A DNA stretch of 27,141 nt from an uncultured Lachnospiraceae bacterium (GCA_910578605.1 CAJTQG010000040.1:1-27141); one strand, 5' to 3'; shown: positions 1-7,687, counted from the first letter of the stretch. Numbers and translations are program-made. The notes: generated from the letters alone by a model not told the origin.

Positions 1-88
1 ATATAGGATTTGATTTTGATTTTAAACCATATAATTTTTAATATTATTAAGTAGATATTAGAAACAAAATAATTTTGGAATATAATTT

Positions 89-301
89 ATGATCCAAAAT
101 TATTTTTTTTGTTTTGCTAAAAAAGAGTCAATAGGCTCAGATTTTATTCCAAATGGGAAATCAGTACAAGAAGGGATTAATCCAAATTCGCTAATACCGA
201 CAAAAGATTTAAGCACATTGGATAATAGAAGATTGAAGAATGCAGTAAGGTATGGTGGTGATAAACCGATAATATTAGAAATAATGAAATGTGCCATATG
301 A
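89..301 (+). CDS. Short ORF, possible ParB-like toxin-tail remnant
   Basis: A 70-residue reading frame in very AT-rich DNA with an in-frame stop just upstream of its ATG and no visible ribosome binding site. The middle reads IPTKDLSTLDNRRLKNAV, which resembles the 'parameter line, then LDNRR, then an Ala/Gly helix' pattern of ParB/sulfiredoxin-like domains found at the C-termini of some polymorphic toxins. Its length is far below that of any complete toxin, so it is most likely a detached C-terminal fragment or a chance frame. It overlaps the following small gene by 13 bases, the arrangement expected for a toxin tail followed by an immunity gene. The family call is inference from a short motif only. 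Confidence 0.3.
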   Translation: MIQNYFFCFAKKESIGSDFIPNGKSVQEGINPNSLIPTKDLSTLDNRRLKNAVRYGGDKPIILEIMKCAI

Positions 302-603
302 TATCTTATTTAATACCAAGATGGAAAGGGCAGTTAATAGTTGAAGAAGGTGAATTGCAAGAATTGATATTTAATAGTAAATTAAAAGAATTCACTATAA
401 GAGCATTAGAACTCATGAAAACGTACATAATGGCTCAAGAGTATGAATCGGCATATGAATTAGCGGACATGTTACATGCATTACCAGAAATAGTTATAGA
501 TAATAATAAAAAAGGCTTAAAACAATATTGGAAAAATTATGTGAAGCCTTTTCAAAAAAAATGGAAGTGTAATATTTTTAATGAGTGGAAGCCAACTTCC
601 TAA
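289..603 (+). CDS. Small helical protein, possible immunity protein
   Basis: A 104-residue protein that I do not recognise. It is predicted to be mostly helical, with charged amphipathic stretches (residues about 20-75) and a lysine/tryptophan-rich tail (YWKNYVKPFQKKWK). It has no signal peptide and no membrane segment. Two ATG codons (289 and 298) could start it; neither has a good ribosome binding site, so translation coupled to the overlapping upstream frame is plausible. Small size, helical character and position directly after a toxin-like fragment fit an immunity protein, but no family motif proves it. Confidence 0.4.
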   Translation: MCHMISYLIPRWKGQLIVEEGELQELIFNSKLKEFTIRALELMKTYIMAQEYESAYELADMLHALPEIVIDNNKKGLKQYWKNYVKPFQKKWKCNIFNEWKPTS

Positions 604-721
604 ATCCTTTTTAACTAAATCTAATTTGATACAATGGGATTTACCTCATCGTAAATAATATTGAACGAGACAAAATCAATCTGACACCTGAGCTGATAAA
701 GTAATCCATTAATACAAGAAC
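604..721. other. Intergenic stretch with a short coding-like relic
   Basis: Contains no complete gene. One frame reads NIERDKINLTPELIK before a stop, which looks coding-like but has no start. It may be debris of a lost gene; no family can be named. Confidence 0.2.
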
Positions 722-763
722 TCCCCCTTCTCTGCATTTTACTACTATGCAGAAAAGGGGGGG
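722..763 (-). terminator. Hairpin terminator after the chemoreceptor gene
   Basis: A long GC-ended inverted repeat (cccccttctctgcat pairing with atgcagaaaaggggggg) with a 9-base loop lies 45 bases past the chemoreceptor stop. It has little U-tract on the minus side, so it may also act as a bidirectional barrier. Confidence 0.6.
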
Positions 764-807
764 TTCCATAACATAAAACACTCGTCTGTTCGTGACCGCT
801 ATACGAC

Positions 808-2868
808 CTACAGTTTAAATTTATCTACAATTCCCTGTAAAGTATCAGACATTTCACCATTTAACTTAACCTGATTATAGGTATTATCCGACAGAGTCAC
901 AATCTCACCCGACCTGTTGGCAATGGTTACGATACCATCCGAAGAGTCATTAATGGTTTCTGTCATTCCTGTAATCGCCATTGCAATATCATTTGTTGCC
1001 CCTTCAAGACTCTTAAGGGAATGGGTAATCTCTTCTAGTGTTGATTGGAATGACTCGGCATCTTCATGATAAGTATTACTGATCTCCGTAAAGTTATCAT
1101 AGTCTTTCATCACAGATACATCCATAAATTCAAGAGTCCTTGTAAGACAAGTATCAATATTATTCACGGCAGTAGTCACTTCAGTAATAATGGAACTGAT
1201 ATTGGTAGCTGTCTCAGATGATTGTTCCGCAAGTTTACTGATTTCTTTTGCCACAACAGCAAATCCTTTGCCGTAGTTACCGGATTTTGCCGCTTCTATA
1301 TTTGCGTTCAAGGCAAGAAGGGATGTCTGATCCGCAATATCAAGAATATTCTTAGTCAAATCATTAATCTTGGATACTGCCTTTGACTGCTCCAGAGCAG
1401 TGCGGGCTTCCACACTGACCATACTGTACATATCACGGGTAGTGTCTGCTGACTGTCTGGCTGACTGTCTGGCAGAGGTTGCGCGGTCCATAATCGTATC
1501 CGAAAGCTGGATGGTGTTACTCGACTGCCTGTTGATCTCCTCAGTACGACGCTTAATCGTATCGACCTGTCTCTTAATAGCATTCACTGTATTGGTTGTG
1601 TGTTCCATACCAGCAGCAAGCTGCTCAGATACAGCAGAATTTTCAGAAGAACAATCCGTAAGGCTGGCAGCAATATCACTCAGGTCAGTACTTCCTGAAC
1701 TGATTTTTTCTGTAACAGTATTTAGATCACTGATCACATTTTTAATGTTGTCATGCATCTTCTTGATCTCTTTTGCCATAGTACCAATCTCTGTCTGTTC
1801 CCTGGTAAGCTTATCAATCTCTTTGGTTGATGTGAAATTCAGAGAAGAAATACTTGAGATCTCCTTTGTCATCAGGGCAATCGGACGCAGGAATACATAT
1901 ATAGCAAGGTAGGCGAAAACCGAAACAATAATACCAATAAGAATACAAATGACGATGGATTTTACCGCTGTATGATTGACCGGCTGTAGAAGTTCGCTCT
2001 TATCTGCCTGTATAACCAAGGTCCAGCCATTTGTTGAAGAGGTTGCCAGACTGGCGATCTTCTCTCCCTCAAAATTGAAATGAACCACAGCAGATACTAC
2101 ATCTCTCTGTTCGATCATATCACGTATAATCCCTTCGCCGGTGATCTTGCCAATATACTCACTGTCCGGATGATATATGAAATGTCCGAGAGGTGTCAGC
2201 AGATACGCAAAGCTGGATTCTGTATTCTGTAATTTAACTGAGGCAAGCTCAGATGTAAAACTCTGTACAGGAACCGTGATAGCAACACATCCAAATAAGG
2301 TATTGGCATTGATCAGTGGTACCGCACATATAATAGAGTGTTCATCTCCTGCTTTGATATAATCACTTTGCATTGGCTGCTTTAAAGATAAAGCAGCATT
2401 CACATAATAAGGATTATCGTCTTTTAAATAACTGTCCTCGGATGCTGTGACAAATTTACCATCCTTATCATAAACGGCTGCAGACAGATAACTTGGATTA
2501 TCTTTGATAAAGGATTTTAAATTTGCTGTGATCAGAGAGGGTTCACCGCCCTGTATCAGACAGCTGTAAAAATCACCATCTGTATTCATATACTCTGCTG
2601 TATTATTAATGGCACTAATCCTTGCTTCTAGAAGCTTAATATAAGATTGTGACAGATCCAGCATATTATTTTCTGCCTGATCCGTCAGCGAACTCCTTGA
2701 ACCTGGAATCGTAGTCAGATAAGACGCTATGAATATAATGATAATGGATATCAGCGCTGTAAAATATCCCCGGGCAATCACACTTTTTACTGGATTTAGG
2801 AAAGTCAAGGAAAAATTTCCTGGCTTTTTTGAAGAATCGATTCTATTTTCTGTATGCAATAAATACAC
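808..2868 (-). CDS. Methyl-accepting chemotaxis protein (Cache-type)
   Basis: Transmembrane chemoreceptor that signals to CheA/CheW. The sequence shows a first membrane helix (about residues 30-56), an extracytoplasmic Cache-like sensor (about 57-300), a second helix (about 303-327), a HAMP-like linker, then a long coiled-coil signalling domain. The conserved hairpin tip reads DQTSLLALNANIEAAKSG followed by GKGFAVVA, diagnostic of MCPs. The frame opens with GTG at 2868, but an AGGTG ribosome binding site sits 6 bases ahead of a TTG at 2859, so translation may begin there and be three residues shorter. It lies 44 bases downstream of a sugar-binding lipoprotein gene on the same strand, suggesting that the two work as a ligand sensor pair. 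No transporter genes accompany them. Confidence 0.95.
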   Translation of the reverse strand: MYLLHTENRIDSSKKPGNFSLTFLNPVKSVIARGYFTALISIIIIFIASYLTTIPGSRSSLTDQAENNMLDLSQSYIKLLEARISAINNTAEYMNTDGDFYSCLIQGGEPSLITANLKSFIKDNPSYLSAAVYDKDGKFVTASEDSYLKDDNPYYVNAALSLKQPMQSDYIKAGDEHSIICAVPLINANTLFGCVAITVPVQSFTSELASVKLQNTESSFAYLLTPLGHFIYHPDSEYIGKITGEGIIRDMIEQRDVVSAVVHFNFEGEKIASLATSSTNGWTLVIQADKSELLQPVNHTAVKSIVICILIGIIVSVFAYLAIYVFLRPIALMTKEISSISSLNFTSTKEIDKLTREQTEIGTMAKEIKKMHDNIKNVISDLNTVTEKISSGSTDLSDIAASLTDCSSENSAVSEQLAAGMEHTTNTVNAIKRQVDTIKRRTEEINRQSSNTIQLSDTIMDRATSARQSARQSADTTRDMYSMVSVEARTALEQSKAVSKINDLTKNILDIADQTSLLALNANIEAAKSGNYGKGFAVVAKEISKLAEQSSETATNISSIITEVTTAVNNIDTCLTRTLEFMDVSVMKDYDNFTEISNTYHEDAESFQSTLEEITHSLKSLEGATNDIAMAITGMTETINDSSDGIVTIANRSGEIVTLSDNTYNQVKLNGEMSDTLQGIVDKFKL

Positions 2869-2886
2869 CTTCTTTCATGTCTGGTG

Positions 2887-2906
2887 GCACCTGATCACAC
2901 AGGTGC
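2887..2906 (-). other. Intercistronic hairpin between binding protein and MCP
   Basis: A perfect 7-bp stem (gcacctg/caggtgc) with a 6-base loop sits between the two genes. On the minus-strand transcript no U-tract follows it. It is therefore better read as an mRNA stabiliser or partial attenuator, which would allow more binding protein than receptor to be made. That role is inference. Confidence 0.45.
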
Positions 2907-2912
2907 TTTTGT

Positions 2913-4001
2913 TTAATACTGACGGTTCGGAAGCTCTGTCGCTGCCATATCAGCAGTGAAAACACCCTCATCTACATAATTTATCTTGTCTATAGTTTCA
3001 CCAGCGACCATTTTGGCAACTAATTTTTCGGTAGCCGGACCAAGAAGAGGATTACACTCTACACAAAGATCAACCTTTGCATTATCTACCATCAGCTTAA
3101 ATACTTCTGCTTCTCCATCAAAAGAAATGATTATGTATTTATTCGGATCGATATTTTTTTCTTTCAGGGTTTCTATTACCCCATAACACATCGTATCATT
3201 GTGGGTTACGATAACATCAATCTTATCACCATATGTATCCAGGTACTTTGACATGAGAGTTTTTGCCTTTGCCTTGTCGAAGTCTGCCATCTCTTCTGCA
3301 AGGATTTTGAAATTCTTATTCTGCTCAATAATCTTGTTAAATCCATCATGGCGTCCGATCTGGGCAGATGCTCCCTGTCCACCCTGAAGTACTACAATAT
3401 TCATATTCTTTCCATTTGCCTGCTCTACCAGCCATTTGCCTGCGTTCTCTCCTTCAAGATTGAAATCAGAACCAAGCCATCCCTCATACAGGCTCTCATC
3501 TGCAGATACCTTTCTGTCTACAAGGAACACCTTACAGCCAGCCTCTTTTGCTTTCTTTAAGACATCATCAAATCCATCCTCCTGAATCGGATCAAGACAA
3601 ATCACGTCTGCTTTATCTGCAATGGCATTATTCATCGCTTCAATCTGAACCTCAAAATGTCCCTGTCCATCTACAAAAGTATAATCATAAGCATCCGTAT
3701 CAAAAGTGCTATTCATACTTGTAGTAAGGGCTGCTGACCATCCGATACCATTGGCATTATTGATGAACCACACGTTCGGCGCTTCACTAGAAGAAGAGGA
3801 GTTATCTTTAGAATCTTCCTTCTTGTCTTCATTTGAAGTTCCTCCAACATTTTCCACAACATCACCTGAGCCAAACTGTGAGGACACAACAATTTTCTCT
3901 TCACTAGTCTTGACCTTGGTTGAATAAGACTCCTGTGTTCTAGCAGAACAGCCAGATAATGAAAGGACTGCGACCATAAGTAACAAAAATTTTTTCTTCA
4001 T
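2913..4001 (-). CDS. Sugar-binding lipoprotein, periplasmic-binding family
   Basis: Extracytoplasmic solute-binding protein of the ribose/galactose type (Peripla_BP_4). It starts with a lipoprotein signal (MKKKFLLLMVAVLSLSGC) whose LSGC lipobox predicts lipidation of the cysteine at position 18. A Ser/Asp/Glu-rich linker (about residues 45-75) is followed by a two-lobed binding domain. Recognisable segments are ADVICLDPIQEDG, VFLVDRK, NIVVLQGGQGASAQIGRHDGF, VIVTHNDTMCYGV and IISFDGEAEV, matching YtfQ/RbsB-like proteins. The 362-residue length is usual. Neither ATPase nor permease genes lie nearby. The adjacent chemoreceptor suggests that the loaded protein reports sugar to chemotaxis rather than feeding a local transporter. 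The exact sugar cannot be read from sequence. Confidence 0.93.
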   Translation of the reverse strand: MKKKFLLLMVAVLSLSGCSARTQESYSTKVKTSEEKIVVSSQFGSGDVVENVGGTSNEDKKEDSKDNSSSSSEAPNVWFINNANGIGWSAALTTSMNSTFDTDAYDYTFVDGQGHFEVQIEAMNNAIADKADVICLDPIQEDGFDDVLKKAKEAGCKVFLVDRKVSADESLYEGWLGSDFNLEGENAGKWLVEQANGKNMNIVVLQGGQGASAQIGRHDGFNKIIEQNKNFKILAEEMADFDKAKAKTLMSKYLDTYGDKIDVIVTHNDTMCYGVIETLKEKNIDPNKYIIISFDGEAEVFKLMVDNAKVDLCVECNPLLGPATEKLVAKMVAGETIDKINYVDEGVFTADMAATELPNRQY

Positions 4002-4036
4002 ATTCCAAAAGCTTTTCTGAAATCAGATTGCTATAC

Positions 4037-4042
4037 ATTATA
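4037..4042 (-). promoter_or_regulatory. Likely -10 box for the binding protein/MCP operon
   Basis: The minus strand reads TATAAT 35 bases before the lipoprotein start codon. No good -35 hexamer is found 17 bases further upstream, so an activator (for example for carbon-source control) may be needed. The -10 match is seen; the activator is inference. Confidence 0.45.
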
Positions 4043-4380
4043 GCCTTAACATCCCGCCAGCTTCGCGGTACAAAAACAGTTGACAGTTACCAATTTGTTC
4101 GCTCCCCAAAATCTTTTATGCATATAGGTAATTGCGAAATACTACATTTTAAATTTGTACAGTGATGAACTTTTTTGAAGGAGTTTCGCAAATGCCCACT
4201 TTATGCATAGTATAGCATATATTTTTAAAATAAGCTATAAGATATAAAAGATAAGGCATATAATTTAATTTTTTTTTGTTATGAGGATAATGGGCATTTG
4301 ATTCCAGCTTTTTTATTTGGATTTTATGAGATTCTCCAAAACAGCCAACAGTCATTTTTTGGATTATTTGGTTTGTCCAC
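4043..4380. other. Gene-free AT-rich stretch
   Basis: No supported gene. It holds a widely spaced inverted repeat (aaatgccca at 4190-4198 and tgggcattt at 4291-4299) around very AT-rich DNA. A ribosome-binding-site-like gaaggag at 4178-4184 precedes only an 8-codon frame. This looks like eroded sequence or a small decayed insertion. Confidence 0.35.
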
Positions 4381-4614
4381 ATGTTATTTACGCATCTTTC
4401 CCACAAGCATAAGCAGCACAAATGGTTGAATTTTAAGAAAAATAACTATATAAATGATAAATGGCACAATGACATTAAAATATCACTTAATCTCTGGTAT
4501 AATAAGATTACTCATCATATAAATCATGCAAGAAGAGGTGCTAATCTTATAATATATCAAATGTATAATAGCTGGAATGGCATGAGTTATGATAATGTAT
4601 GTTTGGGATTGTGA
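4381..4614 (+). pseudogene. Possible toxin C-terminal remnant
   Basis: A 77-residue frame rich in His, Asn and Trp (KHKQHKW; THHINHARRGANLI; YNSWNGMSYDNV) that ends 20 bases before the next gene. It has no ribosome binding site, and the open frame extends upstream of the ATG to a stop at 4327, so it is probably the tail of a larger lost gene. The clustered histidines are reminiscent of a nuclease-type toxin end, but no catalytic motif can be identified. A weak promoter-like element lies inside it. Function is unknown. Confidence 0.25.
4475..4503 (+). promoter_or_regulatory. Candidate promoter for the EF-G-like gene
   Basis: TTAAAA, a 17-base spacer, then a consensus TATAAT at 4498-4503. The -35 box is weak. 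Transcription would start about 125 bases before the gene at 4635. Confidence 0.35.
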
Positions 4615-4634
4615 AGTATAGAAAGGCATGAAGT

Positions 4635-5168
4635 ATGTTACTATTTGAAAGTGATAATGGATATAAAAAAGTATGTATATGGAAAGAAGAAACGCCGTTT
4701 AAATATGTAGGTGAGAATAGCCTGCATTTGATTATAGAGGCTGGTGATGCTAAGTGGCATATGGGAACAATTTGTATGGAAGTGAAATTGAGTCCTGGAC
4801 ATATTAGCAGCTATGCAATGGTATGTATGAAATATACTAATAATCAAAAGAATAAAACAGATATTATAATTAACTTTGGAAGAGAAAGTCTCTCTTATAA
4901 ATCCCAAGTATTGCCATTTAAAAGGATTGTATGTGTAGGATTGAATAAAGAATTTGCAGATGCGATAGATGAGTTTTTCAAAGAATATCCACTTGGGAAA
5001 TTACCTGGTGGGACGATAGAAATATTAAGTGGAGGATATGATGAAGTGGGGTCAAGTAATGTAGCCTTTAAAAAGGTTATGGAATTATTGACGTTTGTAT
5101 TTCAGCATATGGATAACTTGAGTGATAATGAATTGCAATATGAAATATTAAAGCGAATGCAAATTTAA
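4635..5168 (+). CDS. Stand-alone protein resembling EF-G domain IV
   Basis: A 177-residue soluble protein. Residues about 103-155 read like the second half of translation factor EF-G domain IV: LNKEFADAIDEFFKEYPLGK, then GGTIEILSGGYDEVGSSNVAFK. In EF-G the matching segment is a helix followed by a strand ending in 'DGSYHEVDSSEMAFK'. The N-terminal half (IIEAGDAKWHMGTICMEVKL) could match the first strands of the same domain. No GTPase domain is present, so it cannot act as a translocase by itself. Domain IV normally reaches into the ribosomal A site. A free copy might bind ribosomes, or might shield or mimic EF-G, for example as immunity to an EF-G-directed toxin. It has a GAAAGG ribosome binding site and sits in a decayed toxin/immunity-like neighbourhood. 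The fold call is from pattern; the role is inference. Confidence 0.55.
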   Translation: MLLFESDNGYKKVCIWKEETPFKYVGENSLHLIIEAGDAKWHMGTICMEVKLSPGHISSYAMVCMKYTNNQKNKTDIIINFGRESLSYKSQVLPFKRIVCVGLNKEFADAIDEFFKEYPLGKLPGGTIEILSGGYDEVGSSNVAFKKVMELLTFVFQHMDNLSDNELQYEILKRMQI

Positions 5169-5197
5169 TATGTAAACATGTAAATTTAGTTTCAATG

Positions 5198-5211
5198 CTA
5201 ATCATGATTAG
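5198..5211. repeat. 14-bp perfect palindrome
   Basis: The sequence ctaatcatgattag is fully self-complementary and lies in the AT-rich gap after the EF-G-like gene, about 35 bases before a promoter. It could be an operator or chance. Confidence 0.35.
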
Positions 5212-5245
5212 TCAATATCTAAATTTCTATCATTTAGTAGTATAA

Positions 5246-5274
5246 TTGTAATCAAATTGGGCCTGTGTTATAAT
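5246..5274 (+). promoter_or_regulatory. Promoter upstream of the methyltransferase pseudogene
   Basis: TTGTAA, a 17-base spacer and a perfect TATAAT (5269-5274). It would drive the broken methyltransferase gene and possibly the downstream immunity-like gene. Confidence 0.55.
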
Positions 5275-5360
5275 ATCAGTGTTGTTAATAATGACAATAA
5301 TAATTCTCAATTTATAATTGTATATTTATTAGTCTGAATTTATAAGGAGAAGATGCATAT

Positions 5361-5649
5361 ATGTTTTGGGATAAAGTGTCTGGATTATATGATTTTTTTG
5401 AAACGGTATACAATGGCAGAGTGTATCAAGGTCTTGGAAAAAGAGTTGCAAAAGAAATAGGACAGAACGATATTGTATTGGAGTGTGCTTGCGGTGCAGC
5501 TGCTTGAAGCGGCAGGAGTCAATTTTAAACGACAATTTAATATCCATTCCTATAGAAAATTTTTTGAAGATGCAGGCTATAAAAATGTTGACTATTACAT
5601 TGTTGATGGAAGAATGCCCTGTGCTATAGCAATTATCACAAAGCAATAA
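5361..5649 (+). pseudogene. Class I SAM methyltransferase, internally deleted
   Basis: The first 48 codons (starting MFWDKVSGLYDFFETVYNGR) match the N-terminus of a class I SAM-dependent methyltransferase, ending exactly in the motif I region (VLECACG). A stop follows at 5505. In another frame from about 5503 the C-terminal end of the same family continues (AAGVNFKRQFNIHSYRKFFE, then DGRMPCAIAIITKQ). The intact family is about 200 residues. Roughly 100 central residues carrying the rest of the SAM site are missing, and the two ends are joined out of frame. A good ribosome binding site (AAGGAGAAG) and promoter remain. The gene is dead; its former substrate is unknown. Confidence 0.85.
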
Positions 5650-5739
5650 ATTCCAATGTATAAGTGAATGAAACAGAGTTTATTTCATGTTGCTCTGATG
5701 GAACAAGACCAGTGATTTTTATAATTGAGCGGATTGACT

Positions 5740-6240
5740 ATGAATAACAATTTGAAGAAAAAACTGAAAATATATATTATAGGAACAGGGTTGGATAAAA
5801 ATGGAGGGGAGATGCCTCATGGACTGTACAGATGGAAGATAGATTCCTTGAAAGGAGAAGGAAGCAATGTATTGTATATTAGTGACAGGAATTCTGGCGG
5901 CTGGAAATGCACAATGGCAGAAACTATAGCAGAAAAATTGAAACTGCTGGTTATTTCAAAAAATACAATAAAAGAAAGGTTATTTGACATGGAGCAGAAA
6001 CTATCCAGAGAAGAACTTGTTGATTTAGTGGAAACAATTATTAGCATACATGATAAAAAGACAGGTCGATTATTGACAGAAGAAGAACATTGCAGGTTGG
6101 TAGTAAAATTTAAGAAAGGGATTAACCATCCAGGAGGAAGTGATTTGATTTATTATCCAGAGTTAGTTGGTTTGCCTGATAGGCCAACTGTTGACGAAAT
6201 TGTAGACTTGGCGATGAAGGGTATTTCTTCGGAAAAATAA
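5740..6240 (+). CDS. Colicin-DNase-type immunity domain with extra N-terminal domain
   Basis: Residues about 88-162 match the bacteriocin immunity family that inhibits colicin E2/E7/E8/E9 and pyocin nucleases (Colicin_Pyocin). The pattern is LSREELVDLVETI, an LTEEEH helix, and HPGGSDLIYYP (residues 130-140). This equals the 'HPsGSDLIYYP' of Im9, whose two tyrosines grip the toxin DNase. Ordinary members are about 86 residues. Here about 85 further residues precede the domain (KIYIIGTGLDKNGGEMPHGL and a following Gly/Lys-rich stretch) and match nothing I know. I start at ATG 5740; the in-frame TTG at 5725 is less likely. No nuclease toxin is present in the window, so it is an orphan or defensive immunity gene. 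The family call is firm; target and N-terminal role are unknown. Confidence 0.8.
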   Translation: MNNNLKKKLKIYIIGTGLDKNGGEMPHGLYRWKIDSLKGEGSNVLYISDRNSGGWKCTMAETIAEKLKLLVISKNTIKERLFDMEQKLSREELVDLVETIISIHDKKTGRLLTEEEHCRLVVKFKKGINHPGGSDLIYYPELVGLPDRPTVDEIVDLAMKGISSEK

Positions 6241-6260
6241 ATGCCAGAAGATAATGTATG

Positions 6261-6290
6261 TTACATTATTTTAATGAAGAACAATACAAT
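6261..6290 (+). promoter_or_regulatory. Promoter for the APH-fold kinase gene
   Basis: TTACAT, an 18-base spacer, then TACAAT at 6285-6290, 47 bases before the start codon. Confidence 0.45.
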
Positions 6291-6336
6291 TTTGCGCTTA
6301 ATGGGATATAGAAACGGGAATTTACAGAGGTAAAAT

Positions 6337-7371
6337 ATGGCATTAGAAAAATCAATTTTTGATGATGAGATGATAGCAAAAATTTTGCGGGAAAATTGGG
6401 ATATTTCTTTAATTTCATACAAAAAAATGGAATTGGGAACAGCAAATTGTTATCTTATAAATAGTGAAAATGATATTTATTTCTTAAAAGAATATCAATC
6501 TGAGATATTAGAAAGTCAAATTATTATAGAAGGTGAAATCTTAGAAAGGTTACAAGTAGAAAATATACCGTCTGCTTATTTTATAAATACGGTTACAAAT
6601 GATAAATATATCAAGTATAGGGGGCATTATGTGGTTTTGGAAAAATATATTTGTGGGGATTCTTATGACTATTATAATTTCCCAGATGCAATGCTCTCGG
6701 AAATGGCAGTTATGCTTGCTAAAATACATTTGGCATTAAAAGGTTTGGATCTCCCAAGCAGCCTAGATGAGGAATGGGTAAAAACAGATGCAATTTTGAA
6801 ATATAGAAAATTACAAGAGTTTATAGAAGAACATAAAGAGGATCCTTTTTATGAAAAAATAAAGGAAGATTTATCATACAAACAGTCGATTTTACAAGAG
6901 AACCAAGAGAAATTGAGAAAGGCTTTTATTGGGATTACCTACAAAAATAGTCATGGAGATTATCAAGGCTGTCAGCTCATTGGTGATGGAGACGGTATCA
7001 AAGCGGTTATAGATTTTACTGCGGCATGTAGATTACCTGTAGTGTGGGAAATCATGAGATCGTTTATTCAAACATCTCGTGCATCAAGAATCGATGGTAA
7101 GATTGATATTCAAGGGTTGTGCCGATATGTAAAAGCCTATTGGGAATATGCGCCATTGAACGCCTGTGATGTAAAATCAATGCCATATGTATATGTGTAT
7201 CAATTATTAAGAAGTACATATGGATATAAAGAATATTTATTAACGGATTCTGAGGATAGAGAAGGACTGATTTCATTTGCTTTTTGGAGAACAAGAATGT
7301 GTAGAGAGGTACTTGAACATTCTGAAGAAATTGTTGATGAGTTGGTGAAGGTATTAGGAGTTAATATATAA
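6337..7371 (+). CDS. APH/ChoK-fold phosphotransferase
   Basis: A 344-residue kinase-like protein of the aminoglycoside phosphotransferase/homoserine kinase/CotS superfamily. Visible features are a nucleotide-loop region (ELGTANCYLI), the ATP-contacting lysine in YFLKEY (about residue 51), the catalytic loop SHGDYQGCQLI (His206, Asp208), and the metal-binding VIDF (Asp226). The Asn usually five residues after the catalytic Asp is replaced by Gln (position 213), a change I believe also occurs in uncharacterised clostridial relatives. The C-terminal half is helical and Tyr-rich. The ribosome binding site is AGAGGT. Substrate could be a small metabolite, an antibiotic or a spore-coat-related target; sequence alone does not tell. 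It stands alone, with its own promoter. Confidence 0.75.
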   Translation: MALEKSIFDDEMIAKILRENWDISLISYKKMELGTANCYLINSENDIYFLKEYQSEILESQIIIEGEILERLQVENIPSAYFINTVTNDKYIKYRGHYVVLEKYICGDSYDYYNFPDAMLSEMAVMLAKIHLALKGLDLPSSLDEEWVKTDAILKYRKLQEFIEEHKEDPFYEKIKEDLSYKQSILQENQEKLRKAFIGITYKNSHGDYQGCQLIGDGDGIKAVIDFTAACRLPVVWEIMRSFIQTSRASRIDGKIDIQGLCRYVKAYWEYAPLNACDVKSMPYVYVYQLLRSTYGYKEYLLTDSEDREGLISFAFWRTRMCREVLEHSEEIVDELVKVLGVNI

Positions 7372-7687
7372 GATTGTTATTTTATTTGTATAAAGAGCTT
7401 TACAAATTGGATTGCGGAGAAAAGATAAATATCAAGAACGGAAGCATTAACTTAAACAAATATGCGTATGATATATGATGGCATGAAGTAATTTGGGTAT
7501 TGACATTGAAAATGATGATATGTATACTGCCCTTGTTTTAACCTATAAGATGATTTTTGATTTATTAGGAGATGTTTAGAAAAAATGATAAAAGTTGAAA
7601 GTTAGGAGTTCTCAAATCATCACCATATTATTTCATGTATTGGAGAAAAATTAAATGTTAATTGCCTCAAAAAATAGAAAATAACGA
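7372..7687. other. Gene-poor stretch with a broken gene fragment
   Basis: No intact gene. At 7462-7579 a frame MRMIYDGMK hits a stop, and a one-base shift continues as NLGIDIENDDMYTALVLTYK and ends DLLGDV. Together they look like a decayed small protein of unknown family. Otherwise the stretch is AT-rich with nothing recognisable. Confidence 0.35.

Noticed and set aside
1370..1912. A 180-codon plus-strand frame opposite the chemoreceptor
   Set aside because: It is the shadow of the chemoreceptor coiled coil; its Ser/Ile/Val-rich product has no motif or ribosome binding site.
4149..4421. A 90-codon minus-strand frame with Cys- and Lys-rich sequence
   Set aside because: No ribosome binding site, atypical composition, and it runs through an AT-rich gap; it looks like chance.
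5329..5646. A 105-codon minus-strand frame
   Set aside because: It is antisense to the methyltransferase pseudogene, whose family similarity is clear on the plus strand.
6241..6333. A 30-codon frame starting directly after the immunity gene stop
   Set aside because: No ribosome binding site and it contains the promoter of the next gene; probably non-coding.
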